Both the position numbers and the translations under genes were made by a program. A stretch of DNA of 64,000 bases, taken from NCBI GenBank assembly GCA_947491985.1, contig CANLLR010000014.1:1-64000 (forward strand). Reading direction: 5' to 3'. The stretch is from Flavobacteriaceae bacterium. GTDB taxonomy: Bacteria; Bacteroidota; Bacteroidia; Flavobacteriales; Flavobacteriaceae. Position 1 is the stretch's first letter, and each line of letters opens with the position of its first letter. Below the pieces are notes generated by a model, which ran no database searches, was not told the DNA's origin, and saw nothing but the letters and a program-made list of their open reading frames with translations. Shown one piece after another: positions 54,395-63,523 of this stretch.

Positions 54395-56035
54395 TTGAAG
54401 AAAGTAACTCTTGTAATCGTCTTTTTCTTATTTAGTTTAAATACTATCAACGCCCAACAAAAAACGGCTATAGATATTGAATATGCCGATCATTTTGACA
54501 AAAATGACATCGAATTGCCAGATGCTGTTTTGCTTTCTGGAAACGTTCGAGCCAAACACGACGGCGTAATTATCACTTGCAATAAAGCGTATTGGTTTCA
54601 AAAAGAAAATTACCTGAAAGCCTTTGGAAATGTACAAATGGTGCAAGGTGATACCTTGTTTTTAAATAGCAAATACGCTGAATACAACGGCGATATCAAA
54701 CAAGCTTTTGCTACTGGTGCAGTATCCATGCGTTCGCCAGAAATGTCTTTGGTAACCGATACCATCAATTTTGACCGAGCCAAACAAGAAGCCTATTACA
54801 ATTCGTTTGGCACCATCATCAACAAAGAAAACACACTCAAAAGTAAAGCCGGTCGTTATTATGTGAATCAAAAAAAATATGAATTTCGTACTGCTGTAGT
54901 TTTAACCAATCCCGAATATACTATAAAAACTAATCATCTTGATTATTACACCAACTCGGGACATTCCTATCTCTTTGGTGCGTCAACAATTACCGGAAAA
55001 GAAAATTACATTTACACCGAAAAAGGGTTTTATGATACCAAAAGCAACAAAGCGCATTTTGTAAAAAATTCGTATATAAAATACAACGACCGACTCATAA
55101 AAGGCGATAGTTTGTTTTATGATAGGAACAAAGAATTTGCCTCAGCAACACGCAATGTAAAAATCACCGACTCGATCAATAAAGCCATTATCAAAGGACA
55201 TTATGGTGAAGTATACCGCAATAAAGATTCGCTTTACATTACCAAAAGAGCTTCGGTACGTTATTTAATTGATAACGATTCGATGTTTGTTCACGCCAAA
55301 AAAATAGTAGTTACTGGCAAACAAGGTGAACGAATTGTGCGTGGTTATACCAAGGTGCGTTTCTTCAAAACCGACATGAGTGGGAAATGTGATTCGATTC
55401 ATTCCAATCAGAAAAAAGCATTGACACAATTAATTCGAAAACCTATTTTGTGGAATTTTGACAACCAAATGACGGGCGATATTATGCATTTAATTGGCAA
55501 CAATAAAAGTGAAAAACTCGACTCTTTAAAGGTGCTTAACAATGCTTTTATTGCGTCCAAAGACACTATTGGAACGGGCTACAATCAAGTAAAAGGTCAA
55601 AATTTATACGGAAAATTCAAAGACAATAAACTCTATGATGTCGATATTGTTAAAAATACCGAAGTCGTTTTTTACATGCGCAATGAGGCCAACGAACTTA
55701 TCGGAATCAACAAAAACGTCAGCAGTAAAATCAACATGATGATGGACGATAAAAGTAAAATAGATACGATTACTTTTTTTACTGATGTGGATGGCGATAT
55801 TTATCCCGAATCGGAACTGCCCGAAAATGCACGAAAGCTTCGAGGGTTTGTTTGGCGCGGTGACGAACGTATCAAGAACAAAGAAGACATTTTTCCACCC
55901 GAAGAAAACGAATACGAAACCAAAGCTGAAGCGGAAGTAAAAGGAGAATTATCTGAACCTAACGTTCCGATGGAAATTAGAAAAGAAACCAAAGACTACG
56001 ACAAAAAAAATCCACCGAAGAAAAGCATCAAATAG
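54395..56035 (+). CDS. OstA-like (LptA-fold) envelope protein, TTG start
   Basis: The 546-residue protein starts with TTG (MKKVTLVIVFFLFSL, signal peptide ending NAQQ). Most of it shows repeated OstA/LptA beta-jellyroll features: LLSGNVRAKHDGVIITCNKAYWFQKENYLKAFGNVQMVQGDTLFLNSKYAEYNG and similar later units (IKYNDRLIKGDSLFYDRNKEFASATRNVKITD). A charged tail (EYETKAEAEVKGEL, KKNPPKKSIK) ends it. The fold is that of lipopolysaccharide transport proteins, so a role in LPS transit through the periplasm is likely. Confidence 0.85.
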   Translation: MKKVTLVIVFFLFSLNTINAQQKTAIDIEYADHFDKNDIELPDAVLLSGNVRAKHDGVIITCNKAYWFQKENYLKAFGNVQMVQGDTLFLNSKYAEYNGDIKQAFATGAVSMRSPEMSLVTDTINFDRAKQEAYYNSFGTIINKENTLKSKAGRYYVNQKKYEFRTAVVLTNPEYTIKTNHLDYYTNSGHSYLFGASTITGKENYIYTEKGFYDTKSNKAHFVKNSYIKYNDRLIKGDSLFYDRNKEFASATRNVKITDSINKAIIKGHYGEVYRNKDSLYITKRASVRYLIDNDSMFVHAKKIVVTGKQGERIVRGYTKVRFFKTDMSGKCDSIHSNQKKALTQLIRKPILWNFDNQMTGDIMHLIGNNKSEKLDSLKVLNNAFIASKDTIGTGYNQVKGQNLYGKFKDNKLYDVDIVKNTEVVFYMRNEANELIGINKNVSSKINMMMDDKSKIDTITFFTDVDGDIYPESELPENARKLRGFVWRGDERIKNKEDIFPPEENEYETKAEAEVKGELSEPNVPMEIRKETKDYDKKNPPKKSIK

Positions 56036-56056
56036 CTCTTTTTTGAATACATTATA

Positions 56057-57241
56057 ATGAATACAGACTTTCTAAAATACCAAGCACAAACTTCTCCATA
56101 TCCATTAGGTATGGAAGTTTCACACGCTATTGGTTCGTACATTTACGACACCAACAACAAACGGTACTTGGATTTTGTAGCGGGAGTTTCTGCGTGTTCA
56201 CTCGGACACCAACATCCACGCGTTAATCAAGCCATTAAAAACCAACTCGACAGCTATTCACACGTAATGGTATATGGCGAATATTCGCAAAGTCCAGCTG
56301 TGCAGTATTGTAAATTATTAGCCAACTTGTTGCCTCCTACCTTAAATAAAGTGTATTTGGTCAACTCTGGAACCGAAGCCTGTGAAGGTGCCTTAAAATT
56401 GGTGCGACGCGTTACCGGAAGAAGTCAACTTATTTCCTGTCACAACGCCTATCACGGCAATACCATGGGATCAATGAGTGTGATGGGATTTGAGGAACGC
56501 AAACAAATTTTTCGTCCTTTGATTCCTGATGTCGATTTCATCACTTTTAATAATGAAGACGATATTCAAAAAATCACAACCAAAACAGCGGGAATAATTG
56601 TAGAAAGCATTCAAGGTGGCGCAGGATTTATCGAACCTACCAACGACTTTTTAGCCAAAATAAAAAAACGCTGTGAAGAAGTCGGAGCTTTACTAATTAT
56701 CGATGAAATCCAACCTGGCTTTGGACGAACTGGAAAGTTATTCGGATTTGAAAATTACAATGTGGTTCCCGATGTGATTATAATAGGTAAAGGAATGGGT
56801 GGCGGAATGCCAGTCGGAGCTTTTGTAGCCAACGAAAAGTACATGGATTTATTAAGTCACAATCCAAAACTTGGACATATCACCACTTTTGGAGGACATC
56901 CTGTCATAGCCGCAGCTTGTCTTGCTACACTGCAGGAAATCATCGAAACCAGCCTCATATCAGACACTTTAGAAAAAGAAAAACTCTTCCGTCAACTTTT
57001 GGTACATCCTTTGCTAACAGAAATAAGAGGGAGAGGATTAATGCTCGCTGCAATGACTAACGATGTTGAAATAACAAATCAAGTTATTTTACGTTGTCAA
57101 GACAAAGGATTAATTTTATTTTGGTTGTTGTTTGAAGGATGTGCAATCCGAATTACTCCTCCTTTAACGATTTCTGAAGATGAAATTAGAGAAGGTTGTG
57201 CCATTATGATGGAAGTATTGAATGAAATTCATAATTCATAA
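56057..57241 (+). CDS. Class III (acetylornithine-type) aminotransferase
   Basis: The 394-residue PLP enzyme has VSACSLGHQHPRVNQAI, LVNSGTEACEGALKLVRRVTGR, HNAYHGNTMGSMS, the PLP region IIDEIQPGFGRTGKLF and the Schiff-base lysine in IIGKGMGGGMPVGAFV, followed by TFGGHPV. It resembles ornithine/acetylornithine aminotransferases. The neighbours (OstA-like, TPR) do not indicate arginine metabolism, so the substrate is open. It starts 21 bases after the OstA-like gene. Confidence 0.88.
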   Translation: MNTDFLKYQAQTSPYPLGMEVSHAIGSYIYDTNNKRYLDFVAGVSACSLGHQHPRVNQAIKNQLDSYSHVMVYGEYSQSPAVQYCKLLANLLPPTLNKVYLVNSGTEACEGALKLVRRVTGRSQLISCHNAYHGNTMGSMSVMGFEERKQIFRPLIPDVDFITFNNEDDIQKITTKTAGIIVESIQGGAGFIEPTNDFLAKIKKRCEEVGALLIIDEIQPGFGRTGKLFGFENYNVVPDVIIIGKGMGGGMPVGAFVANEKYMDLLSHNPKLGHITTFGGHPVIAAACLATLQEIIETSLISDTLEKEKLFRQLLVHPLLTEIRGRGLMLAAMTNDVEITNQVILRCQDKGLILFWLLFEGCAIRITPPLTISEDEIREGCAIMMEVLNEIHNS

Positions 57242-57342
57242 TTTAATTGGTATACTGTTAATTAAATTGTTCACAACAAAAACGAAATTTCCCCACAACG
57301 AAAAGATTTTACTTACTTTTATGTAAGCTAATCAATACCTAT

Positions 57343-58740
57343 ATGAGTATGCATTTAAGCGACGAAGAAGACAACTACAACCTATCCTTATCTAAATTTG
57401 AATCGATGTTAAAAACCAATAAGGTTTTGTTTTTCGATTCGGAGGAATTTGAAGAAATCATACTTCATTACCTTGATATGGGAAAAGCCAATTTGGCAAA
57501 AAAAGCATTAAAATTAGCCCTTGAACAACATCCAAAATCGACTGGATTAAAGTTGGTTCAAGTGGAAATGTTGGTGTATGATGACAAACTCGATACAGCT
57601 GAAAAAATGCTAAACGAGTTGTATGCTATAGAGCCTACTAACGAAGAAATATTCATTCAAAAAGCCAACATTTATTCCAAACGAGACAATCACGAAAAAG
57701 CGGTAGAGTTGCTTCAAGAAGCGTTACAGTTCACCGAAGATTTTGCCGATGTCTATAATTTGATGGGCATGGAATACTTGTTCATGGACAATTTAGAAAT
57801 GGCAAAAGACAGCTTTATCAAATGTTTGGAAGAAGATATCGAAGACCAATCGGCGCTTTACAATGTGGTATATTGCTTTGAGTTCTTAGAGCAAAATGCC
57901 GATGCCATCGAATTTTTAAAGAAATACATCGACAAAAATCCGTATAGCGAAATTGCCTGGCATCAACAAGGCCGTTTGTATTATGGATTGAAACAATACG
58001 AAAATGCTGTACGTGCTTTTGAATTTGCTACGTATATAGACGAACATTTTATGGGTGCCTACATGGAAAATGGCAAAGCGCTAGAACGTTTAAAACGCTA
58101 TGAAGAAGCTATTGAAAATTACCAAAAAACAATCGACTTAGACGATGCTACGTCTTATGCTTTATTGCGCATTGGCAAATGTCACGAACGATTAGGCAAT
58201 AAGACCGAAGCTTTAAAATACTTTAACAAAACCGTTCACGAAGATCCGCTTTTGGATAAAGGTTGGATTGCCATTACCGACTTTTATGTACGTTTAAAAA
58301 ACTATCAAAAAGCACTGTATTACGTCAATAAAGCCATTGCAATTGACGATCAAAACCGCGCGTATTGGAAACGTTATGCCACCATCAACAAAGCAATGAA
58401 CTTTTATGAAGAAGCCGAATACGGATTCAGAAAAGCCGTTGAATTTGGCGATTTCGAATTGGATACGTGGTTGTTTTGGGTAGATATCTTACAGTTTTTA
58501 GGAGAATTTGATAGCGCTATTCAAACCTTGCTACAAGCTTCAGAATATTTTCCTGAAGAATATGAAGTCGAATACCGACTAGCAGGATTGTATTTCTTAT
58601 TGGCCGACGACAAAAAAGGAACTTTCCATTTGAGCAATGGTTTGCGATTGAATGCCAATAACAAAACCATTTTAGAAGAATTATTCCCAATAGTTTGGGC
58701 ACGAAAAAAAGTGCAGAACTACATCAATAAAAACAAATAA
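57343..58740 (+). CDS. TPR-repeat protein
   Basis: The 465-residue protein has no signal peptide and is a cytoplasmic TPR array: LAKKALKLALEQHPKSTGLKLVQVEML, EEIFIQKANIYSKRDNHEKAVELLQEAL, ADVYNLMGMEYLFMDNLEMAKDSFIKCL, IAWHQQGRLYYGLKQYENAVRAF and further units to about 440. It is a scaffold protein with unknown partners. Its end is followed by a terminator. Confidence 0.88.
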   Translation: MSMHLSDEEDNYNLSLSKFESMLKTNKVLFFDSEEFEEIILHYLDMGKANLAKKALKLALEQHPKSTGLKLVQVEMLVYDDKLDTAEKMLNELYAIEPTNEEIFIQKANIYSKRDNHEKAVELLQEALQFTEDFADVYNLMGMEYLFMDNLEMAKDSFIKCLEEDIEDQSALYNVVYCFEFLEQNADAIEFLKKYIDKNPYSEIAWHQQGRLYYGLKQYENAVRAFEFATYIDEHFMGAYMENGKALERLKRYEEAIENYQKTIDLDDATSYALLRIGKCHERLGNKTEALKYFNKTVHEDPLLDKGWIAITDFYVRLKNYQKALYYVNKAIAIDDQNRAYWKRYATINKAMNFYEEAEYGFRKAVEFGDFELDTWLFWVDILQFLGEFDSAIQTLLQASEYFPEEYEVEYRLAGLYFLLADDKKGTFHLSNGLRLNANNKTILEELFPIVWARKKVQNYINKNK

Positions 58741-58742
58741 AT

Positions 58743-58769
58743 AAAGTCCCGAGAACATCGGGACTTTTA
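58743..58769 (+). terminator. Rho-independent terminator after the TPR gene
   Basis: A perfect 10-bp stem, AAAGTCCCGA (58743-58752) with TCGGGACTTT (58758-58767), has a 5-base loop and a short T run. It is located before aroE. Confidence 0.8.
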
Positions 58770-58790
58770 GTTTATAATACAACACTACAA

Positions 58791-59534
58791 TTGGAAACAG
58801 TAAAAAAATTCGGTTTAGTAGGTAAGAATATTTCTTATTCCTTTTCAAAAAAATACTTTACAAATAAATTTTCGGAACCCTTATTCAACGATAATGTGTA
58901 TGAAAATTTTGATATCGAAACCATCGAAGAATTCCCGAATGTCATTAAAGACCATACCGAATTAAAAGGACTAAATGTTACCATTCCGTACAAACAAGCG
59001 ATTATCCCATATTTGAATTCACTTTCTGAAAAAGCCAGGAAAATTGGAGCAGTAAACGTGATTCGTTTTACCAAAAAAGGCCAATTAAAAGGCTACAACT
59101 CCGATTGGTACGGCTTTAAAAAAGCGTTACAACCGCTGCTGCAAGAACATCATAAAAAAGCGTTGATTTTAGGAACAGGTGGTGCAGCCAAAGCTGTAGC
59201 CTTTGCTTTAGATGAGTTAAACATTTATTATGCTTTTGTATCTCGAGAAACCTCTGATAAAACCATCGATTACAGTTTGATAAACGCAACTACTTTTGAT
59301 AATTTTCAAATCATTATTAACTGCACACCATTGGGAACGAGTCCGAATATAAAAGACTGTCCTAGTATTCCGTATGAGTTTTTCACTTCCAATCATATCG
59401 CTTTTGATTTGGTCTACAATCCCGAAGTGACCGAGTTTTTAAAACGTGCTAAAAAGAAAGGCGCAACCATAAAAAACGGTAAAGAAATGCTGGTTTTTCA
59501 AGCAGAAAAGGCTTGGAAAATTTGGAATAAATAA
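58791..59534 (+). CDS. aroE: Shikimate dehydrogenase, TTG start
   Basis: The 247-residue protein starts from TTG 58791 (METVKKFGLVGKN), as no ATG lies before the conserved N-terminus. Motifs are GKNISYSFSKKYF, NVTIPYKQ with the catalytic Lys, INVIRFTKKGQLKGYNSDWYGF with the shikimate-binding Asp, LILGTGGAAKAVAFAL for NADP binding, NCTPLGTSPN and a closing QAEKAWKIW. It performs the fourth step of the shikimate pathway. Its start is 22 bases after the TPR terminator. Confidence 0.93.
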   Translation: METVKKFGLVGKNISYSFSKKYFTNKFSEPLFNDNVYENFDIETIEEFPNVIKDHTELKGLNVTIPYKQAIIPYLNSLSEKARKIGAVNVIRFTKKGQLKGYNSDWYGFKKALQPLLQEHHKKALILGTGGAAKAVAFALDELNIYYAFVSRETSDKTIDYSLINATTFDNFQIIINCTPLGTSPNIKDCPSIPYEFFTSNHIAFDLVYNPEVTEFLKRAKKKGATIKNGKEMLVFQAEKAWKIWNK

Positions 59535-59549
59535 GCCAGAATCATCCCT

Positions 59550-59640
59550 CTCTAGCCCCGATTTAGGAAATGCCACGCATGACGAAAAGCGGGTATTACC
59601 ATTACTGACATCACCCGAACCATTCGCTTCCAAAAATAAA
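59550..59640. repeat. Dispersed intergenic element (copy 2)
   Basis: Starts CTCTAGCCCCGATTT and ends CCCGAACCATTCGCTTCC plus A's. The two ends match the element at 16437-16555, but the central hairpin is replaced (ATGCCACGCATGACG). It follows aroE and is non-coding. Confidence 0.6.
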
Positions 59641-59740
59641 AAACATAGAAACTATTGATTTTCTTTGAATTTAAAGGGGGCTTTACTATCTTTCGCCTTC
59701 CAAATTTAAGGAAATTGTATAACCTTACACATTTAATATA

Positions 59741-61936
59741 ATGTTAGAAGAAAAGAATGATAACCTGTCAGTTAACGAAAACGCGACAGATGGAAACGAA
59801 AACCAAGCAGCTGAAGAGACAAATCAGACTGAAAATCAAGCTATTGAAGAAGCTGTAACTGAGAATAAAGTTGTGGCAACTGAGACAGAAGAAGCCGTTG
59901 TTGAAGAAACAACTCTTGAAGAAGTAATCGCTGAAGAAGCCGTTTTGGAAGAAGAAGCGTTGACCGAAGTAGAAGTAAATGCCGAAAAAGAAGCGTTAGT
60001 AGAAGAAACTGTTACAGAACAAATAGTGGAAGAAGTGGAAACCATTTCTGAAACTGCTCCAGCGGAAGAAGAAACAGTTATTGAACTGACGGAGGAACAA
60101 GTTGCGGACGATTCAATGGTAGTTGAAGATGAAAGTGAATTTGCGATGAATGCCATTACCAATGCCAATGCCGAAGAAAGCGAAGACGAAACGGTAAAAG
60201 GTCGCTATGACATCCCGCTTCAAGATTACGAAGCGTTACCAATGGAGAGTTTGGTGGATGAATTGGAAAAATTAGTGGCTGAAGACAAAGTAATGTCGGT
60301 TCGCGAGCATGTTGAAGAAATTAAAAAATCATTTTTGTCTAAATATTATCATTTATTGGACGAGAAGAAAGATGAATTCCATGCAGAGAATCCAGATACA
60401 ACAGAAGATTTCCATTATCATTTTCCGTTAAAAGGACGATTTGATAGTTTATACAATCAATACAGAGATAAGAAAAACACCCATTTCAAATCCCTACAAA
60501 ATAATTTACAAGCCAATTTGGAAAACCGTTTGGCTTTGGTGGAAGAATTAAAAAATTTAGTCAACAATCCGTCTGGAAATATCGCTGCCTCATTAAAACA
60601 ACTGAATGACATTAGAGAGCGCTGGAAAACAGCAGGTCCGATTCCGAAAGACAAATACAATCACGTTTGGAATAATTTTCACTTTCATATCGAAAATTTC
60701 TATGATTTCTTGCACCTTGACAGAGAAGCACGTGATTTGGATTTCAAACACAATTTAGAGTTAAAACAAAAAATAATTGCACGTGTTGAAGAATTGGTTC
60801 ATGAAACCGACATCAACAAATCGTTTCGTGAATTACAAGATTTGCACCGCATTTGGAAAGAAGATATTGGTCCGGTTTCTAGAGAACACCGTGAAGCCAT
60901 TTGGGTTCATTTTAGCGATTTAACCAAGCAAATGCACGATAAACGCGAAGCATTTTACGAAAGTTTTAAAGCTACTGAAAACGAAAATTTAGAAAAGAAA
61001 AAAGCAATCATCGCCGAATTAGAAGTTTTAGCACAAGGAAAAGTCGATTCGCATGCCTTATGGTTGGCGCAAATTGTAAAAGTGGAAGCTCTTAGAAATG
61101 CGTTTTTTGTCACTGGAAAAGTACCAAGTGAAGTAAATGAAGCTACATGGGCTGTTTTTAAAACAGCTGTTAGAAATTTCAATATTCTAAAAAATTCGTT
61201 TTACAAAGACATCAAAAAAGATCAAAACGATAATTTAGCAAAAAAACAAGCCTTAGTAGTAAAAGCCAATGAGTTGAAAGACAGTGAAGATTTTACAGCA
61301 ACTACGGTAATCATGAAGCAAATTCAAGAAGAATGGAAGCAAATTGGTCACGTGCCAAGAAAGTTTTCTGATACACTTTGGACGGAGTTTAGAGCCGCTT
61401 GCAATCACTATTTTGAGCGTTTAAAAAACAGTCGAAATGAAGAAGATGCTGACGAAGTAGCTGCTTTTGAAAAGAAAAAAGAGTACTTAGAAACCATCAA
61501 AAGTTTTGAATTAGTAGGCGATCACAAAACCGATTTGGACGCGATAAAAGCACATATTGAAACTTGGAAAGGTTTTGGTAAAGTACCTTTTAACCGCAGA
61601 CATATTGAAGGTAAATTCAATAAAATTTTAGATGCTTTGTTCGAAAAATTAAGCTCGAGCAAAAAAGAAGGTGATATGATGCGTTTTGCTAATAAAATAG
61701 GCAATTCCGACTCTAAAAAATTAGACAACGAACGTGTATTTATTATGCGAAAAATTGACGAAGTACAAAATGAAATTTTCCAGTTGGAGAACAACATTCA
61801 ATTCTTCCAAAACACTAAGAATGCAAAAAAAGAAAATGCCATTGTAACTGAAGTTAGAAAAACAATAGAAAGACACAAAGAAGAATTGGCCACTTGGAAA
61901 GAAAAGTTAAAGCAAATTCGGAATTTGAATAATTAA
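59741..61936 (+). CDS. DUF349 domain protein with acidic N-terminus
   Basis: The 731-residue protein begins with about 150 residues of low-complexity acidic sequence (repeated EEAV, TEVE, ETVTE), coded by repetitive GAAGAA-type DNA. From about 160 on it is helical, with repeated DUF349 units: FHYHFPLKGRFDSLYNQYRDKK, LNDIRERWKTAGPIPKDKYNHVWNNFHFHIENFYDFL, LQDLHRIWKEDIGPVSREHREAIWVHFS, MKQIQEEWKQIGHVPRKFSDTLWTEFRAACNHYFERL. The function of DUF349 proteins is not defined. A copy of a dispersed repeat and then a terminator follow. Confidence 0.9.
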   Translation: MLEEKNDNLSVNENATDGNENQAAEETNQTENQAIEEAVTENKVVATETEEAVVEETTLEEVIAEEAVLEEEALTEVEVNAEKEALVEETVTEQIVEEVETISETAPAEEETVIELTEEQVADDSMVVEDESEFAMNAITNANAEESEDETVKGRYDIPLQDYEALPMESLVDELEKLVAEDKVMSVREHVEEIKKSFLSKYYHLLDEKKDEFHAENPDTTEDFHYHFPLKGRFDSLYNQYRDKKNTHFKSLQNNLQANLENRLALVEELKNLVNNPSGNIAASLKQLNDIRERWKTAGPIPKDKYNHVWNNFHFHIENFYDFLHLDREARDLDFKHNLELKQKIIARVEELVHETDINKSFRELQDLHRIWKEDIGPVSREHREAIWVHFSDLTKQMHDKREAFYESFKATENENLEKKKAIIAELEVLAQGKVDSHALWLAQIVKVEALRNAFFVTGKVPSEVNEATWAVFKTAVRNFNILKNSFYKDIKKDQNDNLAKKQALVVKANELKDSEDFTATTVIMKQIQEEWKQIGHVPRKFSDTLWTEFRAACNHYFERLKNSRNEEDADEVAAFEKKKEYLETIKSFELVGDHKTDLDAIKAHIETWKGFGKVPFNRRHIEGKFNKILDALFEKLSSSKKEGDMMRFANKIGNSDSKKLDNERVFIMRKIDEVQNEIFQLENNIQFFQNTKNAKKENAIVTEVRKTIERHKEELATWKEKLKQIRNLNN

Positions 61937-61942
61937 CCACCA

Positions 61943-61989
61943 ACCACCCGAGGCAACGCCGAACTGTTCGTAGCGAAGCGGAGGAAAAC
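61943..61989. repeat. Dispersed CACCCGAGGC element, copy 2
   Basis: ACCACCCGAGGCAACGCC, GAACTGTTCG, TAGCGAAGCGGAGGAAAAC. It is a related copy of 52909-52954 and lies 6 bases after the DUF349 stop, before the terminator. Confidence 0.55.
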
Positions 61990-61990
61990 T

Positions 61991-62024
61991 AAAAAAAGTC
62001 TTTCATTTGAAAGGCTTTTTTTTT
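61991..62024 (+). terminator. Rho-independent terminator after the DUF349 gene
   Basis: The arms AAAAAGTCTTTC (61993-62004) and GAAAGGCTTTTT (62009-62020), with one G-T pair and a 4-base loop, are followed by T's. Confidence 0.8.
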
Positions 62025-62062
62025 GAATGACAAATATCATATTTTTTTTGAAAGTTGGTCTG

Positions 62063-62070
62063 TACTTTTG
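62063..62070 (+). promoter_or_regulatory. -7 box for hemN
   Basis: TACTTTTG matches TAnnTTTG and lies 10 bases before the ATG at 62081. The nearest TTG is at only 12 bases spacing. Confidence 0.4.
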
Positions 62071-62080
62071 ATACACAAAA

Positions 62081-63455
62081 ATGATACCCATGGCCGACTC
62101 ATTAATTCAAAAATACAACGTACCCGGTCCGAGATATACCAGTTATCCTACGGTTCCTTTTTGGGAAGAAACGCTATTTAACATTGATAAATGGAAAAAA
62201 AAACGTGGTGCAATCATATACAGAAAGCAATCAAAAAGAAGGGATAAGTGTCTACATTCACCTACCCTTTTGCGAAAGTCTGTGTACTTTTTGTGGCTGC
62301 AATAAGCGAATTACAATGCGTCATGAAGTAGAAAATGACTACATAACCGCTGTTGTAAAAGAATGGCGTTTGTATTGTGAATTATTTCCAAATCAACCCA
62401 TTATAAAAGAGGTTCACCTTGGTGGAGGAACACCAACTTTTTTTTCAGTGGAAAACCTTGAGCGTTTGATATCTGGACTTTTTTTAACTGCGAAAAGAGC
62501 TGAAAATCATGAATTTAGTTTTGAGGGACATCCCAACAATACCTCAAAAGCACACCTGCAAAAACTATACGATTTAGGATTTAAACGTGTTAGTTTTGGT
62601 GTACAAGATTATTCAGAAAAAGTACAAAAAGCGATTCACCGAATTCAGCCACTTCAAAATGTAGCCAAAGTTACGCTATGGGCAAGAGAGATAGGTTACA
62701 CTTCTATCGGTCACGATTTAATTTTCGGATTACCTTTCCAAACGTTGGATGATGTGATGGATACAATAGACAAAACCAATTCGATCCATCCCGATCGTTT
62801 GGCTTTTTACAGTTATGCACACGTGCCTTGGATAAAAGGTAATGGACAACGCGGATTCAACGAAATTGATTTGCCAAAAGACGACACCAAAAGGAAATTG
62901 TATGAAATGGGTAAACTATTACTTGTTAAAAATGACTACCATGAAATTGGTATGGATCATTTTGCATTGACTACTGATACAATGTTTCAATCCTTTCAAA
63001 AACAGACATTGCATCGCAATTTTATGGGCTATACATCGTCAAAAACACAAATGATGATTGGGCTAGGCGTGTCGTCTATAAGCGATAGTTGGTACAGTTT
63101 CGCGCAAAATGAAAAAACAATCGAAGCCTATTATTCAAAGTTAGACAACAATGAAATTCCAATATTTCGCGGTCATATTTTAACGGATGAAGATTTAACT
63201 ATACGAAAACACATTTTAAATTTAATGTGTCATTTTAGAACTTCCTGGCAAGATGAAAGCGCTTATTTTACTGAATTGCCCAAAATTTTGGAACAACTTG
63301 AAGAAATGGAAAATGATGGATTAGTACTACGATTGGAAAATGCGTTACTTGTCACCGAAAAGGGAAAGCCATTTGTCAGAAACATTTGCATGGCCTTTGA
63401 TTTAAGATTAAGACGAAGTACACCACAAACACAATTGTTTTCTATGACTATATAA
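62081..63455 (+). pseudogene. hemN: Oxygen-independent coproporphyrinogen III oxidase, frameshifted at an A9 run
   Basis: This radical-SAM enzyme makes protoporphyrinogen IX precursor without oxygen. The N-terminus reads in one frame (MADSLIQKYNVPGPRYTSYPTVPFWEETLFN) and ends at 62305. The rest (ISVYIHLPFCESLCTFCGCNKRI with the CxxxCxxC cluster, EVHLGGGTPTFFSVENL, GHPNNTSKAHLQ, RVSFGVQDYSEKVQ) is in another frame to 63455. Reading A8 instead of A9 at 62195-62203 joins them as ...IDKWKKNVVQSYTES..., giving a normal length of about 454-457 residues. The rest of the gene shows no further damage. Confidence 0.88.
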
Positions 63456-63477
63456 TTTTTTTTACTTTTTAATTTTT

Positions 63478-63511
63478 TTGTATCTTCTGTTGTCATTGAT
63501 TGTTACCTTTG
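63478..63511 (+). promoter_or_regulatory. Bacteroidota-type promoter for prmA
   Basis: TTG (63478-63480) and TACCTTTG (63504-63511) have a 23-base spacer. The box ends 12 bases before the ATG. Confidence 0.55.
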
Positions 63512-63523
63512 CAAAAAAATATA

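Noticed and set aside
59836..60168. Minus-strand Ser/Thr-rich ORF of 110 codons
   Set aside because: It is the antisense of the acidic low-complexity tail of the DUF349 protein, where GAA repeats read as Ser/Thr codons.
62081..62305. A separate 74-residue protein before hemN
   Set aside because: Its first 37 or so residues are the HemN N-terminus, and the rest is out-of-frame translation after the A9 run.
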